64,000 nucleotides of DNA, from contig JAQFVV010000018.1 in NCBI GenBank assembly GCA_028023455.1, positions 9,322,771 to 9,386,770 of the forward strand. The letters are read 5' to 3'. The translations under genes were made by a program, and so were the position numbers. Positions within the stretch are counted from its first letter, which is position 1; every line of letters starts with the position of its first letter. Below the pieces are notes generated by a model. The model was not told the origin of the DNA and did no database searches. It saw only the letters and a list, made by a program, of their open reading frames with translations. The DNA is from Epiperipatus broadwayi. Taxonomy: Eukaryota; Onychophora; Udeonychophora; Euonychophora; Peripatidae. Positions 24,229 to 36,410 of the stretch are shown here, piece by piece.

Positions 24229-26078
24229 CTGGTGTACAAGCATCATTTATTTTGAAAAAAAGCAAAACAAAAAAATCTCAATTTAGCTACTTGAATTTTT
24301 AAAAAAAAATTAAATTTTTAAAAATCTGTTTAAATGAATAAGTTACTCGACTTAGAAATAAATACTTTCAATTGTTATTAATGTATTTAAGTAAAAAGAT
24401 TATTTTTTAAAACGTAAATATATAAATATGTCAACATAAATTTAACAATTGTCATTAAATAAAATTAGATAAGCTCAATTTTATTGGGTTGTTATATTAA
24501 TAAATCTTTCTTAAAATTATTCCAGTTACAATTTTTTCTGAAGAAGTCCTCTGCATCAGTCTACTAGTTACATGTCATTAAATAGTATTTATTTCAAATT
24601 CTGATAGACAGAATGGTCAAAAAATAAATATAAAATAATAACCCATAAACGAGAACACAACAAATTTTTTCTATTTACATTGCATAAAGACCAATAATGA
24701 TGCATATCATTAAAAAATAAACATAGCACTCTATCTCTGATGATTAGATTAAAATAAAATGCAGTATTAAGAAAGACATTTGTATATAATACTTAGAATA
24801 TAATTTATTTCCATGAATATAATGTGACACAAATAAATTTAAAAATTGCACAGAGGTGAAAGCCATGTTGCCAGAAATGCTGTTAAATGTAAAATGCCAT
24901 TAAATACTGTCTTTATCAAATATTAATTAATAAATTAATAATATAATAGTAAATAGTATGAAGTGTTATAATTGCAAATTTGTATTTACATGCATATTAT
25001 ATATATTCTTGCAATTGTAAAAGGAAAAAAAAATCATTTTATTTATTTTTCTTAACTTAAGTAGATATATAAGTTTGAATCTCTAAGAGTCAACTAATGA
25101 AGTAAACAGGCAATTAACAGTTTGAATAAGCCTGCCAAACAATGATAATTGCATTATTTTGTTTATTAAATAACAGACGGATAGACTTTAGACTGCAATA
25201 ATAGCAATCAGCTTGTTGTTGTAAATAGACACATTTTAAAAATAGCAGTTACAACAAACACTGGTTAATAAACAAGAAAATACAAAACATGAGGTTAAAC
25301 AAAAAAGGTCAATTTAATTGAGTTTTGACTATATCTGGAGCATATTCGAGAAAACAGTATAGAGAATTTTACTAGTTATCATTATATAAAAAAAGACAGA
25401 AATACTTATAAGAATTATTTAAAGAGCATCAGCATGAAAGGCTATAAATTATTATAATAATCTTTCTACCAACTGAAATGAAATCAATAATTAGTGCTGC
25501 ATATACTGATAAATTTATGGTGCCAAGCAAAATCCTTTTTTGATCAATTGTATTTCTATTCCATGTGATCTAAGAATCACCATCAAATATCTTTTTACTC
25601 TGCAAAGCTTTTTCTGAAAATTAAGAAATCAATTTAAAGTTCATGGAAAGGAAAGTTACAAGTCTTTCAACAATTATGATGGCAGAATTGTATACTAATA
25701 GTAAACTTTGCTACAGTAAAATTTTTCCCCAAAATATCTATCTATGCACTTAGTGAAAAATCAATATATAAAAACACTTATTCTCCATTAACTCAATTAC
25801 TTGCTTTTAAAAGATTTATTACTTTTAAATGATTTGGTCTCTTAAAAATTTTACTAACTTGTAATTATGTATTTATAATAAAGATATACTATTAATTGAT
25901 ATCAATATTCTAAAATTTTGTATTTATAATAAATAGATCATACTATTAATTGATATCTCAATTCTTTAATACCTTCTTATTAGTCATATTACTAGTTATG
26001 CTATTTAACAAATTTTGTTCTTACTTCTTTATTAAAGTAATCTCTGCATTTAAAACTTATACAGTAATTTATCTAAAT
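24229..26078. other. AT-rich non-coding DNA
   Basis: Holds a minor local duplication around ACTATTAATTGATAT (25.87-25.97 kb). No gene supported. Confidence 0.5.
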
Positions 26079-26578
26079 AAGAGATAAATAGCTGTATTTT
26101 TATATTGGACTATTTCCATCATCTAATATGTGTGTTGAATGTCTTTAGAAAAGTTTAATTTTTAGTTAAATATTCCAAATGCATTCAACTGTTAGTAATA
26201 TCACAGCAAACAGGTTAGTATATGCACCAACTGTTAGTAATATCACAGCAAACAAATGTTAATAATATCACAGCAAACAGGTTAGTATATGCACTAACTG
26301 TTAGTAATATCACAGCAAACAGTTAGTGCATATACTAACCTGTTTGCTGTGATATTATTAACATTTGTTTGCTGTGATATTACTAACAGTTGGTGCATAT
26401 ACTAACCTGTTTGCTGTGATATTACTAACAGTTGAATGCATTTGGAATATTTAACTAAAAATTAAACTTTTCTAAAGACATTCAACACACATATTAGATG
26501 ATGGAAATAGTCCAATATAAAAATACAGCTAGAACGCCATCATCACAAACCTTCAGAAAAACAACAAGAGATAAATAG
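26079..26578. mobile_element. Hairpin element H with perfect ~210-bp arms
   Basis: The left arm (26089-26299) and right arm (26321-26531) are identical inverted copies by direct reading; the loop is 21 bp (26300-26320). A 34-bp unpaired tail (26532-26565) follows the right arm. The whole is flanked by a perfect 13-bp direct repeat AAGAGATAAATAG at 26079-26091 and 26566-26578. Each arm holds a small internal repeat array based on TAATATCACAGCAAAC (three units, spaced by GTTAGTATATGCAC). The palindrome overlaps the last three bases of the left TSD. No coding frame. Perfect arms imply a recent event or ongoing arm correction. A transcript would fold into a long double-stranded hairpin. Confidence 0.85.
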
Positions 26579-27340
26579 TCTGGGAAAACATAAATGGATT
26601 AACCTTTTGTATGTTGTTGTCATCACTGTTGTCATATTATAAGTTATATATTTTGTGACCCTCAGATACTATTAAACTAATATTTTCCCTTGCTGACCAA
26701 AATTAATTATTCAAATATTATTTTAATAATTTGAATTCTTAGTTTTATATAAGTATGATTATAAGATCATTAAAGACATTCATCTCATGACTTAAAACTG
26801 GTCCTAATAAACAGAGAATATAATTGTAAAAACCAGCCAATCCAATAATTGGATTGTAGAGCTCTCTATAAATAATTATCATTAGTTTTATAAATAAATA
26901 AACATGATTTTTATGACAGGAAACATGTATTACCATGATCAAACCAAAATTAAATTAGCAGCCTAACTTTGAGCATACAAACCATGCACATATTAAAATC
27001 CATTAAATAAATGAGAATCAAAGTGGAGCATAATATCAACCTCTATATATCTTCTTTATTAAATAATTTTGCTCCATTACAATATAAACGCCATTAAAAA
27101 GCATTAGATTTCAAATAAAAAGATAAAAATACAAAAAGCTAAATAAACATCATGATAGTGTTTTAAAAATGAAATGATAAAATATTGTTACTAGGTGATA
27201 TATAATGGCAAATAAATCTTTACATATGAAAGTTATATAACACTTTTCAATTTTACTTTTGGAAATACAAATAAATTTTTAAAAGCTCTCATAAAAAGAC
27301 AACTCATTATTAAAAAAATAAATAGCAAATTTTAATTTTA
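26579..27340. other. AT-rich non-coding DNA
   Basis: A 65-codon minus-strand open frame (26745-26942) includes a stretch reading ELYNPIIGLAGFYNYI after an AG acceptor-like site, but no convincing donor was found, so it is not called. Confidence 0.4.
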
Positions 27341-27560
27341 ATGAACAGCTTACATGTTTGTAAATTTTATAAAAGTAAAATTTTAATATAAAAGAATTTA
27401 TAAGTAGTTAAAGGATTTTAAACAAAAATACTACGGAATTATTTATCAAGAAATTATTGAAGTAAAAATCTTGATGAAAGAAATAATTTAGAAGGATTTA
27501 ATAAAGAGAAATTTCATTTAGAAAGTTTAAGAAATAAAAATATAATTTAAAGGAATTTAA

Positions 27561-27667
27561 AAAACAAGTTTATTTAGAAAGTTTAAAGAGTTTTTTTTTA
27601 ATAATCGCAGATAAAAAACAAGTTCATTTAGAAAGTTTAAAGAGTTTTTTTTTTAATAATCGCAGAT
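27561..27667 (+). repeat. 54-bp tandem duplication inside left LTR
   Basis: CAAGTTTATTTAGAAAG and the following AAAGAG, T-run and ATAATCGCAGAT occur at 27565 and again at 27619. The right LTR has one copy, so the duplication happened after insertion or in the lineage of this copy. Confidence 0.85.
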
Positions 27668-28031
27668 CGCCAAACGGCAAAACACTGCATCATTTATTAG
27701 TATAAGTTTACTAGTTTAAAAAAAAAACAATTAGAGGGAGGAGAAATTTAATTAAATAAAAAGTCAAAATTAGAGTTCTCTCTTTTCGTGAATTTTACAT
27801 AAAGAAAATAAAAAGAAAATGTGTGTGTGTAAAAGTGAAATTGGGTTAAAATGTAAAAGGAAAGCATATAAATTGAAATTCACTTAAATGGGAAATAATT
27901 CAGTGCCATAGCTTATCAAGAGACTAGATTAATCTAAGCAGGTATGCAGATTAAGCAAACAAGGAAAATTTAATTAGTACAAATTTACCAATTAAACTAA
28001 ATCGGAGTGATAAGAGAATAAGAGGGGAGCG

Positions 28032-28038
28032 TATAAAA
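28032..28038 (+). promoter_or_regulatory. TATA box of left LTR
   Basis: TATAAAA, with an initiator-like TCATTCGG about 25-30 bp downstream that is kept in the right LTR. Confidence 0.6.
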
Positions 28039-29598
28039 GGACTACGAATACATCATCATTCGGTACTGTGATTTCTGATTGTGTTTGATATTTGATTTGT
28101 GAATCTCAATTAAAACCATGCAGTGCTAAGCAGCCAATGGAGCATGAGGCCAGTATCCAATCCTGGTCCTCCAGAACATCAGAAGTCCTCTGCTTACAAC
28201 TCATATCCGCATAATAATCTGAGCCATCAAGAATGTCTATTTAAATAAACAAAGGAAATCAGCCAATAAATAAAACTACTAAGAAGACCAAAATCCAACC
28301 GGTTGATAACCAATTCAGCAGATGAAAGTGAGAAGCCATATTCCCAAAATAAAAAGTGCAAAATCTTAGGTAATTATGAACTTGCTGTCATAAACTGATA
28401 CTGACTTTATTGAACTTTAAAAGCCATAGCAATCTTAAATTATCTTCAAGTGTTTTCTTGTAATTATCAATAAGTATTCCCTATAATCACTGTCTAAGAT
28501 AAACTCTAATATGCATGTGCATTTTAATAATATATTTTCAAAGCTTTTCTTTAAATAATGAACTATATATCAAGGTGTATGTGCATATTCATATTTATAA
28601 TGTATAATTTTCATTACTATAATATTTTAGTATTACTTTTTTTTTATTAGAAATGAATTAAAAATAAATTGTTTGCTACATATCATTTGGTCATCTCTCT
28701 TATAAAGTATACTACCATAGATAATTTGTAATTAAGATCAAGCCTTAAGTGGCTTATTATAATTTACATTCCTTTAAATAAACAAAAGAGCTAGCAAAGG
28801 GTTAAGACAAGTGCTATGTTTATGTCGACCAGGCATGCTAATTATAGATTGTGATTAGGTGGCCTGTCCTCGAAACAAACAAAATGCTTTGGGTGGCAGG
28901 GGTTTGAATTTAACAACCAAAAAGTTCTACGGCCTGTAAACGTGACCACAGATTATACTTTGTATAATTGTGGTTTGGTTATAGGTATTGTTGGTGATAT
29001 TCACCATCTGTATTTAACTTCTCCACTTGTCAGGCCAATGTGCTGCAATATTAAAAGTGTAGCTAGAGTGGATTGAGATTTTAATAATAAATTAGTTTTA
29101 GTTTTGTTTATCTCATATTGTATAGTATTAGTTAATATAACCACAGTGATCCTTCTCCTATCTGGTTCAAATGTCTTTCCCAACGTGGGTGCAGAACTGT
29201 CATAAGTGACAAGCAATTACAAATTACATTTTAATTAAAGGTTTAAAAATAAGATTTTGAAAAAATGTTAAATTGTGTAATTATAATTATGAAAGTGATA
29301 TACTGTGTAAAAAGAGAATGGACCAAAGCAAACAAGTTGTAATAAGTTTAAATGAAAAGAGAGAATTTAAAAAGATAGATAATTCAGGTAGGTTGGGGTA
29401 CTGGGGACAGAAAAGACTAAACAGTTTGGAGGTGTTTTCATGCTTTGTTTAAGGAAAAAAAATATTGAAGTAGAAAAATTTTTTTCTTCCACTTTAAAAA
29501 TGAAAAAGTATGGAAGCACTGATACAAGAGATAAGAAATGTGGAAAAATTAGTGAAGAGAATAGGAAGGTTAGAGAATGAACAGGAAAGGGTAAGAAC

Positions 29599-29943
29599 AT
29601 GTGTATATATAGAGTCACTGCAGTAAATCAGTTGCTAGAAATAAAGATATTTTCAGGATATATATGGGAAGCTCCAAATGAACACCTTAATAGTCTAGAA
29701 CATTACTTTCCACTGAATAAATTAAGCAAAGTAGCAAAGGTTGCTATAGCTTGCAATCATATACAGGGTGAGGCTCAATTTTCTGGTGGGACTCATTCTC
29801 AAAACCAGCAACATTCGGAGATTACAAATGATTATTGCTGGCGAAATGTTGTGGGGGGGGGTGAATATCAGAAAACCATTAAGCGCCAAGTTGAGCAAGA
29901 CAACTGGCAGCCTGGGAAACCATTCATCACATTTTCCCCCTGA
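29599..29943 (+). pseudogene. gypsy-like gag remnant
   Basis: A 114-codon open frame. Its first half has the gypsy capsid-type pattern (FSG, then LEHYFPLNKL, KVAIACNHIQGEAQF), in which an aromatic FxxYF-like motif is followed by an alanine/leucine helix and G-x-A. The frame then drifts off and ends; capsid C-terminus and zinc knuckle are not visible. The product would form the particle core in an intact element. Confidence 0.6.
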
Positions 29944-30346
29944 GAAGTGGTGAAGTTAAGATCAATCATGACATCCCCTTTATCTGAGCAGCAAATTATA
30001 TGATTTAAACATAACCTTCCTAAGGATGTAGAGCAAATAATAATTGGAACAAAACAGAAAACGATAGAGCAAATGTCTGAAATACTTATAGCACTGGACA
30101 GCAGTAGACAGATTAGAAAGAATAGACAGGGAATATAAATTTCCAGAAATAAATGAACAGAAGAGTGCTGCAAAATATTGTGCTTTCAAAAAATTCAGGA
30201 TAAGAAAGGTAGTGAAAGAGAAATTGAGGGGGAATGACAAAACATGTAGAGGAAAATATAATGGGGAATACAGCCATATGCAAGTATTAAACCTGGTGTG
30301 TATCTGGGAGGAAAGGGAGCCAATGACACCTTAGGAATGCCTGAAA

Positions 30347-30571
30347 ATGAATATAGTAATAGAGGGAGTGATAACCAGTGCTTTACTTGATTCTGGAAGC
30401 CAGGTGTCAGTGATGTCCCAGAAAGTGATTAATAGAATAAACCATATTAATCCTAAAGTCAAAATTTTGCCATTAAAGACAGCATATGTCATGATGGCTA
30501 ATAGTAAAAGGGGTGAGACTGGCATCAAAGCAAGTATGGTTAAACATGTGCATAGCAGAGAAAGAATATAG
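30347..30571 (+). pseudogene. Aspartic protease remnant of gypsy-like element
   Basis: The frame contains LLDSGSQVSVM, the DSG active site of retroelement aspartic proteases, with hydrophobic strands before and after as expected. It lies between gag and reverse transcriptase as in gypsy elements. The frame closes at 30571, before any polymerase motif, so the gag-pol fusion is broken. Confidence 0.75.
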
Positions 30572-30829
30572 CCATGCACTGCTTATCTTGGAACATCTGA
30601 TCCATGAGGTTATACTAGGGTCAGACTTTATGCATAAGACCAGCTGTATGCTGAATTATGAACAAAGTCAGGTAGAACTGAAACAATGAAACAATTACAT
30701 TCACAGCACACCAAGTGGATGGATATATTAGGGAACATTGTGTGCAAAACATGGGAATAAAAACAGAAATAGGGGGCAAAGCGAAGGAATAAAGAACAGA
30801 GACTAGAAAGAGCACCTGGAGAAAGTGCT

Positions 30830-31530
30830 AAATAAATATGAGAGCATTTTTCAGAAGTCCCTGGGGTTATTCAAGGGTATAAACATGGAATAAAACTCAG
30901 GAGAGATAGACTGTATGAGGCCCGTGCTTACCCTATCCCTCATCAATATCGGGGTGAAGTGGAGGAACAGATAAAGAAAATGCTTCAGTGGGGAATCATC
31001 TCTAAATATTCACCCCTTCAACAACTCTATTGTAACAGTAAAAAAATGGTTCCATTCGGATGTGTTTAAACACTCATCAATTAAACAAGATAACTACGCC
31101 TGATACAAATGCCCCTCCACCTATGAACAAATTATTAGTAAAATTCTGCAACAAAAAGATATTTTCAACATTTGATTTGACCGCCACTTACTGGAAGATC
31201 AAGCTGCACCCTAACACTCTGAAATATACTGCTTTTCAGTATGATGGATGGGTGTACAACTTCAACCGGATTACCTTTGCTTTAAAAAATAGCAGGCAGG
31301 GCTAATACAGAATCTTGACCCTGTGTTATCAGACAGTATCAAAAATTTAATAGTAATATATGTATGTGGATGATATTATATTGGCGTGAGAAAGTAAAGG
31401 AGCACTTCACCCATTTAGAGCAACTGTTGCGTGAGTGCAGCCAAAAGGGAATTAAAATTAACTTAAGTAAAAGTAACTTAGTGACTACTGAAGTGAAATT
31501 TTTAGGTCACATAATTAGCAAAAAGTGAAT
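30830..31530 (+). pseudogene. Reverse transcriptase remnant of gypsy-like element
   Basis: Blocks in order but in several frames: a PG-rich entry region with RAYPIPHQYR and MLQWGIIS (about 30.92-31.0 kb); a 31060-31305 open piece with CLNTHQLNKIT, FSTFDLTATYW (catalytic D) and the TAFQYDGWVYNF region; and YVDDII at 31363-31380. The conserved F-G-L-x-N-A equivalent is decayed (FALKNS). Stops and frameshifts between blocks make it inactive. Confidence 0.8.
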
Positions 31531-31539
31531 TCAACCAAA

Positions 31540-32130
31540 TCCTGAGAAAATTCAGGTGACCCAAGATTTTTCTAGGCCTCAAAACAAAGAATATGTAAAG
31601 TCTTTCCTCAAGTTATGCAATTTCTATAACCGCTTTTACAAAAAAAATTTTTTGATATGGAACCATTGCTGCAGTTGCTTAAAAAGGAAAGACAGGTGTG
31701 AAGTGAACAGCACAAAGGTAGCTTTCAAAACAAGAATGCAGGGTTTTGAGAAATGGTTATGTTGTCATACCCTGATTTTCGTAAACCGTTTTTTGTGCAA
31801 ACCGACAGCAGTGGGTTTGAAATGGAAGCTACTCTGTCTCAAATACAAGGAAATCAGCATGGGGTTATTTATTAGTTGATTATTAAAGGTCCTGAAATAA
31901 ACTATTCCATAATAGAGGAGGCCCTACCAATTGTATGGGCATTCAAAAAGTTTCATCAATTTCTGATAGGATCCGAGGTTGTTGTAATTACCAATCACAA
32001 AAACCTTGAATTCTTAAGTCATAGCTTCCTTACAAACATTCAGTTAATAAGATGAGTTTATTTCTTCAAGAATTCAACTATAGTGTGACACTGTCAAGGT
32101 AAAGAAAATGTTGTAGTGGACCCATTAAAC
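31540..32130 (+). pseudogene. RT connection and RNase H remnant
   Basis: After the polymerase comes a frame (31556-31879) with the SFLKLCNFYNRF connection typical of gypsy pol, then RNase H blocks: FVQTDSS-like text near 31.79 kb and the VVITNHKNLEFL region near 31.98 kb, matching the TDHxxLxxL motif with N in place of the first D. Frameshifts interrupt it. Confidence 0.7.
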
Positions 32131-32229
32131 CGATATCCTGCAGAACAGGAGCAACAACATTTGCATTGTGATGGCACATATATTGCTGCGACGGAAGTCA
32201 GTAAAAGCAATGAAATAGAAAATGAGCTT

Positions 32230-33010
32230 TGGAGGTTAAAAGAGTGGCAAAATGAGGATGGTGATTGTGAGCAAATAATGAAGTATTTACACCAACCCAT
32301 GATGAAAACTGGAAAAAATCCATTGTGGAGAGATAGGAAGAGCTATTGCCTAAAAGAGGGGCTCTTACAGCATAAAATTAAGATAAATAAACAAACACAT
32401 CGTTATTCTGGTAGCCATAAGAAAACATATAATTAGTCATATACATCAAAAATACAGACATTATGGGGCAGCTAAAGTTAAAGGATGATTGAGCCATTGT
32501 TTTTACTGGTCGTGTACCATATGCTCAAAAACTAAACAACTTAATGCATCTGGGGTGGGCCCCTGAAGATTATATACACTCAACAACTGAAAAGTTTATT
32601 AGCAATAAACTTTTATGAATCCCTGCCTCCATTTAATAAAATGAAATACCTTGTTGTGGCTTACAATGTATTTTCAAAGTTGGCGGCTGCATATCCTTGA
32701 GCCAGGCAAATGCAAAGCAAACAATACAAGCATTGAACCAACTGCACTTTGGAACTGTGGGAGTCCCAGACAAAATCTTGTCTGATCATGGGTCTCTGTT
32801 TGTATCTGATGAGTGGAAAAAATGAACAGACACGGAATATAAAACACATACTTACATCAATCAGCAACCCACAGTCAAATCCATGTGAAAGAGTCATGAG
32901 GGAATTGGAGTGTCTATTTCATATGTACATACATGATGACCACCGAAGGTGGGTGAAGAAAATCCCATGGAGACTCAATATGATAAATTAGTCAAAAACA
33001 AGATTACATG
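32230..33010 (+). pseudogene. Integrase remnant of gypsy-like element
   Basis: The 32116-32436 frame leads into the integrase zinc-binding region. At 32.64-32.83 kb, in shifting frames, come blocks equivalent to FSKxAAAYP and then HFGTVGVPDKILSDHGS, the second catalytic Asp region. A later segment with NPQSNPCERVMREL (32.87-32.91 kb) matches the PQSNGxxER catalytic Glu region. The first catalytic Asp region is not clearly legible. No chromodomain or env was seen downstream. Confidence 0.7.
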
Positions 33011-33555
33011 GTTTGAACCCATCCATATTCACTTTGGGAAAGATATACCATATCCATTTAAGACCAGTCTACCAGTGGGAACAGCTGATAAATAAAAGGA
33101 TGCTGAACAAGGACAAATTAGGCTAAGGAAGATTGGCAAATTAAAGCAGAAGAGGCAAGGAAGGGCCAAGAATGGATTTGTGGTAGGAGACAAGGTCATG
33201 AGAAGAATTAATCCTGTAAGCCACCCCAAAAAAACACATTTATAAGAAATTCCAATCAATTTACAATAGGCCGTATATAATATGATAATACAATAACAAT
33301 GCATTTGTTGTGGCACAGGGTATGGAAGAAAATGCTTGGTCAATAAGATTAATAAAGAGGAAAAAGAAACTGCTGAACAGACAGTGAACAAAGTATAAGA
33401 GAGGCCGTAACTGTAGGCAAGGAAATTTGAAATAAGTCTTTGGAATATATGAAAGGGTAGAAACCTAAACAAATTATCATTAGTAATTAAAGAAGAAAGT
33501 ACAAGTAATTATTAAATAGTCAAAAATATGCATTTTACACTCAAACGGGAGACGG

Positions 33556-35342
33556 TGTAATGTACTGCTAATGAACAGTATTACATGTTCATAAATTTTA
33601 TAAAAGTAAAATTTTAATATAAAAGAATTTATAAGTAATTAAAGGATTTTAAACAAAAATACTATGGAATTATTTATCAAGAAATGATTGAAGTAAAAAT
33701 CTCGATGAAAAAAATAATTTAGAAGAGTTTAATAAAGAGAAATTTGATTTAGAAAGTTTAAGAAATAAAAATATAATTTAAAGGAATTTAAGAAACAAGT
33801 TTATTTAGGAAGTGTAAAGAGTTTTTTTTTTATAATCACAGATCACCAAAGGATAAGATGCTACATCATTTATTAGTATAAATTTACTAGTTTAAAAAAA
33901 GGTGGGAGAAATTTAACTAAATAAAAAATCAAAATTGGAGTTCTCTCTTTTCATGAATTTTATGTAAAGAAAATAAAAAGAAAATGTCTGTGTGTAAAAG
34001 TGAAATTGAGTTAAAATATAAGAGGAAAAAATACAAATTGAAATTCACTTAAAGATTGCACGGCCGATAAAAGAATGGGAAATAATTCAGAGCCATATCT
34101 TATCAAGAGGCTAGATTAATCTAAGCAGGTATGCAGATTAAGAAAACAAGGAAAATATAATTAATACAAATTTACCAATTAATTAACCTAAATTGGAGTG
34201 ATAAAAGAGACAATAAGAGGGGAGCATATAAAAGGACTACAAATACATCATCATTCGGACTCTGATTTCTGATTGTGTTTGATATTGGGTTTGTGAATCT
34301 CAATTAAAACCATGCAGTGCTAAGCAGCCAATGGAACATGAGGCTAGTATCCGATCCCAGTCCTCCAGAACACCAGAAGTCCTCCAGTTATAACTCGTGC
34401 CTATGTAATAATCCAAGCCATCAAGAATGTCTATCTAAATAAACGAAGGAAGTCAGCCAATAACTAAGACCACTAAAAAGCCCAAAATCCAACCGATTGG
34501 TAAGCAGTTCAGCAGATGAAAGTGAGAAGCTGTATTCCCAAAATAAAAGTGCAAAATCTTAGGTAATTATGAACTTGCTGTCATATACTAATATTAACTT
34601 TATTGAACTTTAAAAGCCACAGCAATCTTAAATTATCTTTAAGTGTTTTCTTGTAATTATCAATGTGTTCCCTATAATTACCATCTAAGATAAACTCTAG
34701 TATGTGCATGCATTTTAATAATATATTTTTAAAGCTTTCCTTTAAACAATGAACTATATGTCAAAATGTGTGTGCGTATTCATATTTATAATGTATAATT
34801 TTCGTTACTATAATATTTTAGTATTACTTTTTTTTTATTAGAAATATTTTAAAAATAAATTATTTGTTTGTTATGTATCATTTGGTCGTCTCTCTTATAA
34901 AGTGTACTACCATAGATAATTTGTAATTAAGATAAAGCCTTAAGTGGTTTATTATAATTTACATTCCTTTAAATAAACAAAAGAGCTAGCAAAGGATTAA
35001 GACAAGTGCTAAATATGTTTACCTGTCAACTAGGCATGCTAATTATAGACTGTGATTAGCTGGCACCTGAGAGTTGTTCCTCGAAACAAATAAAATGCTT
35101 TGGGTGGCAGGGGTTTTGATTTAGAAGCCAAGAAGTTCTACATAACTGTGGTTTGGTTATAGGTCTTGTTGGTAATATTCACCACCTGTATTTAACTTCT
35201 CTGCTTATCGGGCTGGTGTGCTGCAATATTAAAAGTGTAGCTGGAGTGGATCAAGATTTAATAATAATTAGTTTTGTTTATCTCATATTTTATAGTATTA
35301 ATTTATATAATCACTATGATCCTTCCCCTGCCTGGTTCAATA
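33556..35342 (+). repeat. Right LTR of gypsy-like element
   Basis: Starts TGTAATGTACTG right after the polypurine-like tract and ends near CTGGTTCAA. TATAAAA at 34227-34233. An 89-codon open frame near 35.15 kb lies in it but shows no family features. Confidence 0.85.
34227..34233 (+). promoter_or_regulatory. TATA box of right LTR
   Basis: TATAAAA at the position matching 28032 in the left LTR. Confidence 0.55.
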
Positions 35343-35617
35343 TATTTCTATGCTTTTTAATGTTTAAACACTGGGTGTTAGAAAAAAAAAAAAAATATTA
35401 TAAAAGAGAGAGAAATCATTAATTTAAAAAATTAGAACAAAGTGTCAGACTACTGATCTTCTAAAGCTGTTAATATATTAGAAGAATCAGGGAATTTTGG
35501 AATTCAAAATAATATAAAGTAAGCTGCTCCTTTTTGAAGAACACAGTGATTGAAGCATGAGAAACTGGAGTTTCATTTTGTTATAACACTTTTTTTAATA
35601 AGCATTGTGATGAGAAA

Positions 35618-35730
35618 TTTATTGTGTTACAAACATGGATTCTTCATATTGACAGGCAGAAATTCTTAAAAGTGTGCATCATCACATATGCATCTTCATT
35701 TTTATACAGTTGGTGCAACATAAATTCTGC
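35618..35730 (-). CDS. Candidate 3'-terminal exon, unknown protein
   Basis: On the minus strand an acceptor-like TTCCTATTTAGCAG is followed by a frame reading EFMLHQLYKNEDAY, then VMMHTFKNFC, to a TGA at 35646-35644. An AATAAA lies 21 bp further on (35623-35618). The order acceptor, short open segment, stop and polyadenylation signal fits a last exon, but the segment is only about 27 codons and no homologue is recognised. Confidence 0.22.
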
Positions 35731-36218
35731 TAAATAGGAATCGATATGTTATCTTGCAGTTCCCCTGTGTTTTTTGTTTCTTATGTCATTGGAAGACCCC
35801 ATATTTTAATCTTTCCACAAAAAAAAACAAGTAACGTACAAGCTCAGAAATATTATATGAATCTTAATAAAATGCTACCAAATAATGATGACAATATTTG
35901 CAACATGTTTATGTTCATATGCTATCATATACATAAAAAAAAATTATTAATTTCACGATGTGAAATGGAATTTATAAATCATTTAGTGATATTTTTAAAG
36001 GTAACAGTAACTTATAATTCATTTTCTTAATATTGTTTAGTTTTAACACGTAACACATGTTTGTTAAAATATTGTTGAGAAAATGAGTACACCCGAGTCT
36101 CGTTTTATGCGGATTTATTTAATGCGATTTTGAAGTTATGCAATTCATGTTTCTTCTTAATATCTTTGTATGTGGTTTTCTTTTATGCAATAAAAGTTAT
36201 TAGATCAGAAGTCAAGCT

Positions 36219-36300
36219 CCGATAATGCACTATTACTTTAAATATTATAAATTTTGCGCATTGATGTCATATTTAAAGTAATAGCGCATTATCAGAGTTC
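36219..36300. repeat. Short inverted repeat
   Basis: CCGATAATGCACTATTACTTTAAAT-type left arm and its inverse (ATTTAAAGTAATAGCGCATTATC) with about 25 bp of loop; inside the Tigger-like remnant. Arms of about 27 bp with two or three mismatches. Confidence 0.7.
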
Positions 36301-36410
36301 GATTTCCAATATTTTCAGCGCTTTATAATAGTACTGTAATAGATTTTATGCAATAAAGAAGTTCATAATTCACTTAAAATCAGGATTTCCCCATTTTATA
36401 TACACACATT

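Larger units (their letters stand above)
27341..29170 (+). repeat. Left LTR of gypsy-like element
   Basis: About 1.83 kb, collinear with 33569-35342. The U3-like part is purine-rich; TATAAAA is at 28032-28038; AATAAA-like signals follow near 28243 and 28268. Homology to the right LTR starts at TAATGAACAG and ends at CTGGTTCAA. The right copy suggests the true start is TGTAATGTACTG, missing here. Confidence 0.85.
27341..35342 (+). mobile_element. Ty3/gypsy-like LTR retrotransposon, old and inactive
   Basis: Two long direct repeats (27341-29170 and 33556-35342) enclose an internal region carrying gag, protease, reverse transcriptase, RNase H and integrase remnants in gypsy order. All frames are broken by stops and indels. 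The LTRs differ by many substitutions and by indels, including a 54-bp duplication only in the left LTR, which shows an old insertion. No env frame was recognised. A polypurine-like AAACGGGAGACGG precedes the right LTR at about 33544. No TSD could be recognised, partly because the left LTR seems to lack its first dozen bases. Confidence 0.85.

Noticed and set aside
26745-26942. Exon-like minus-strand frame with ELYNPIIGLAGF
   Set aside because: Acceptor-like AG present but no usable donor; phase does not match the other candidates. Kept only as a note.
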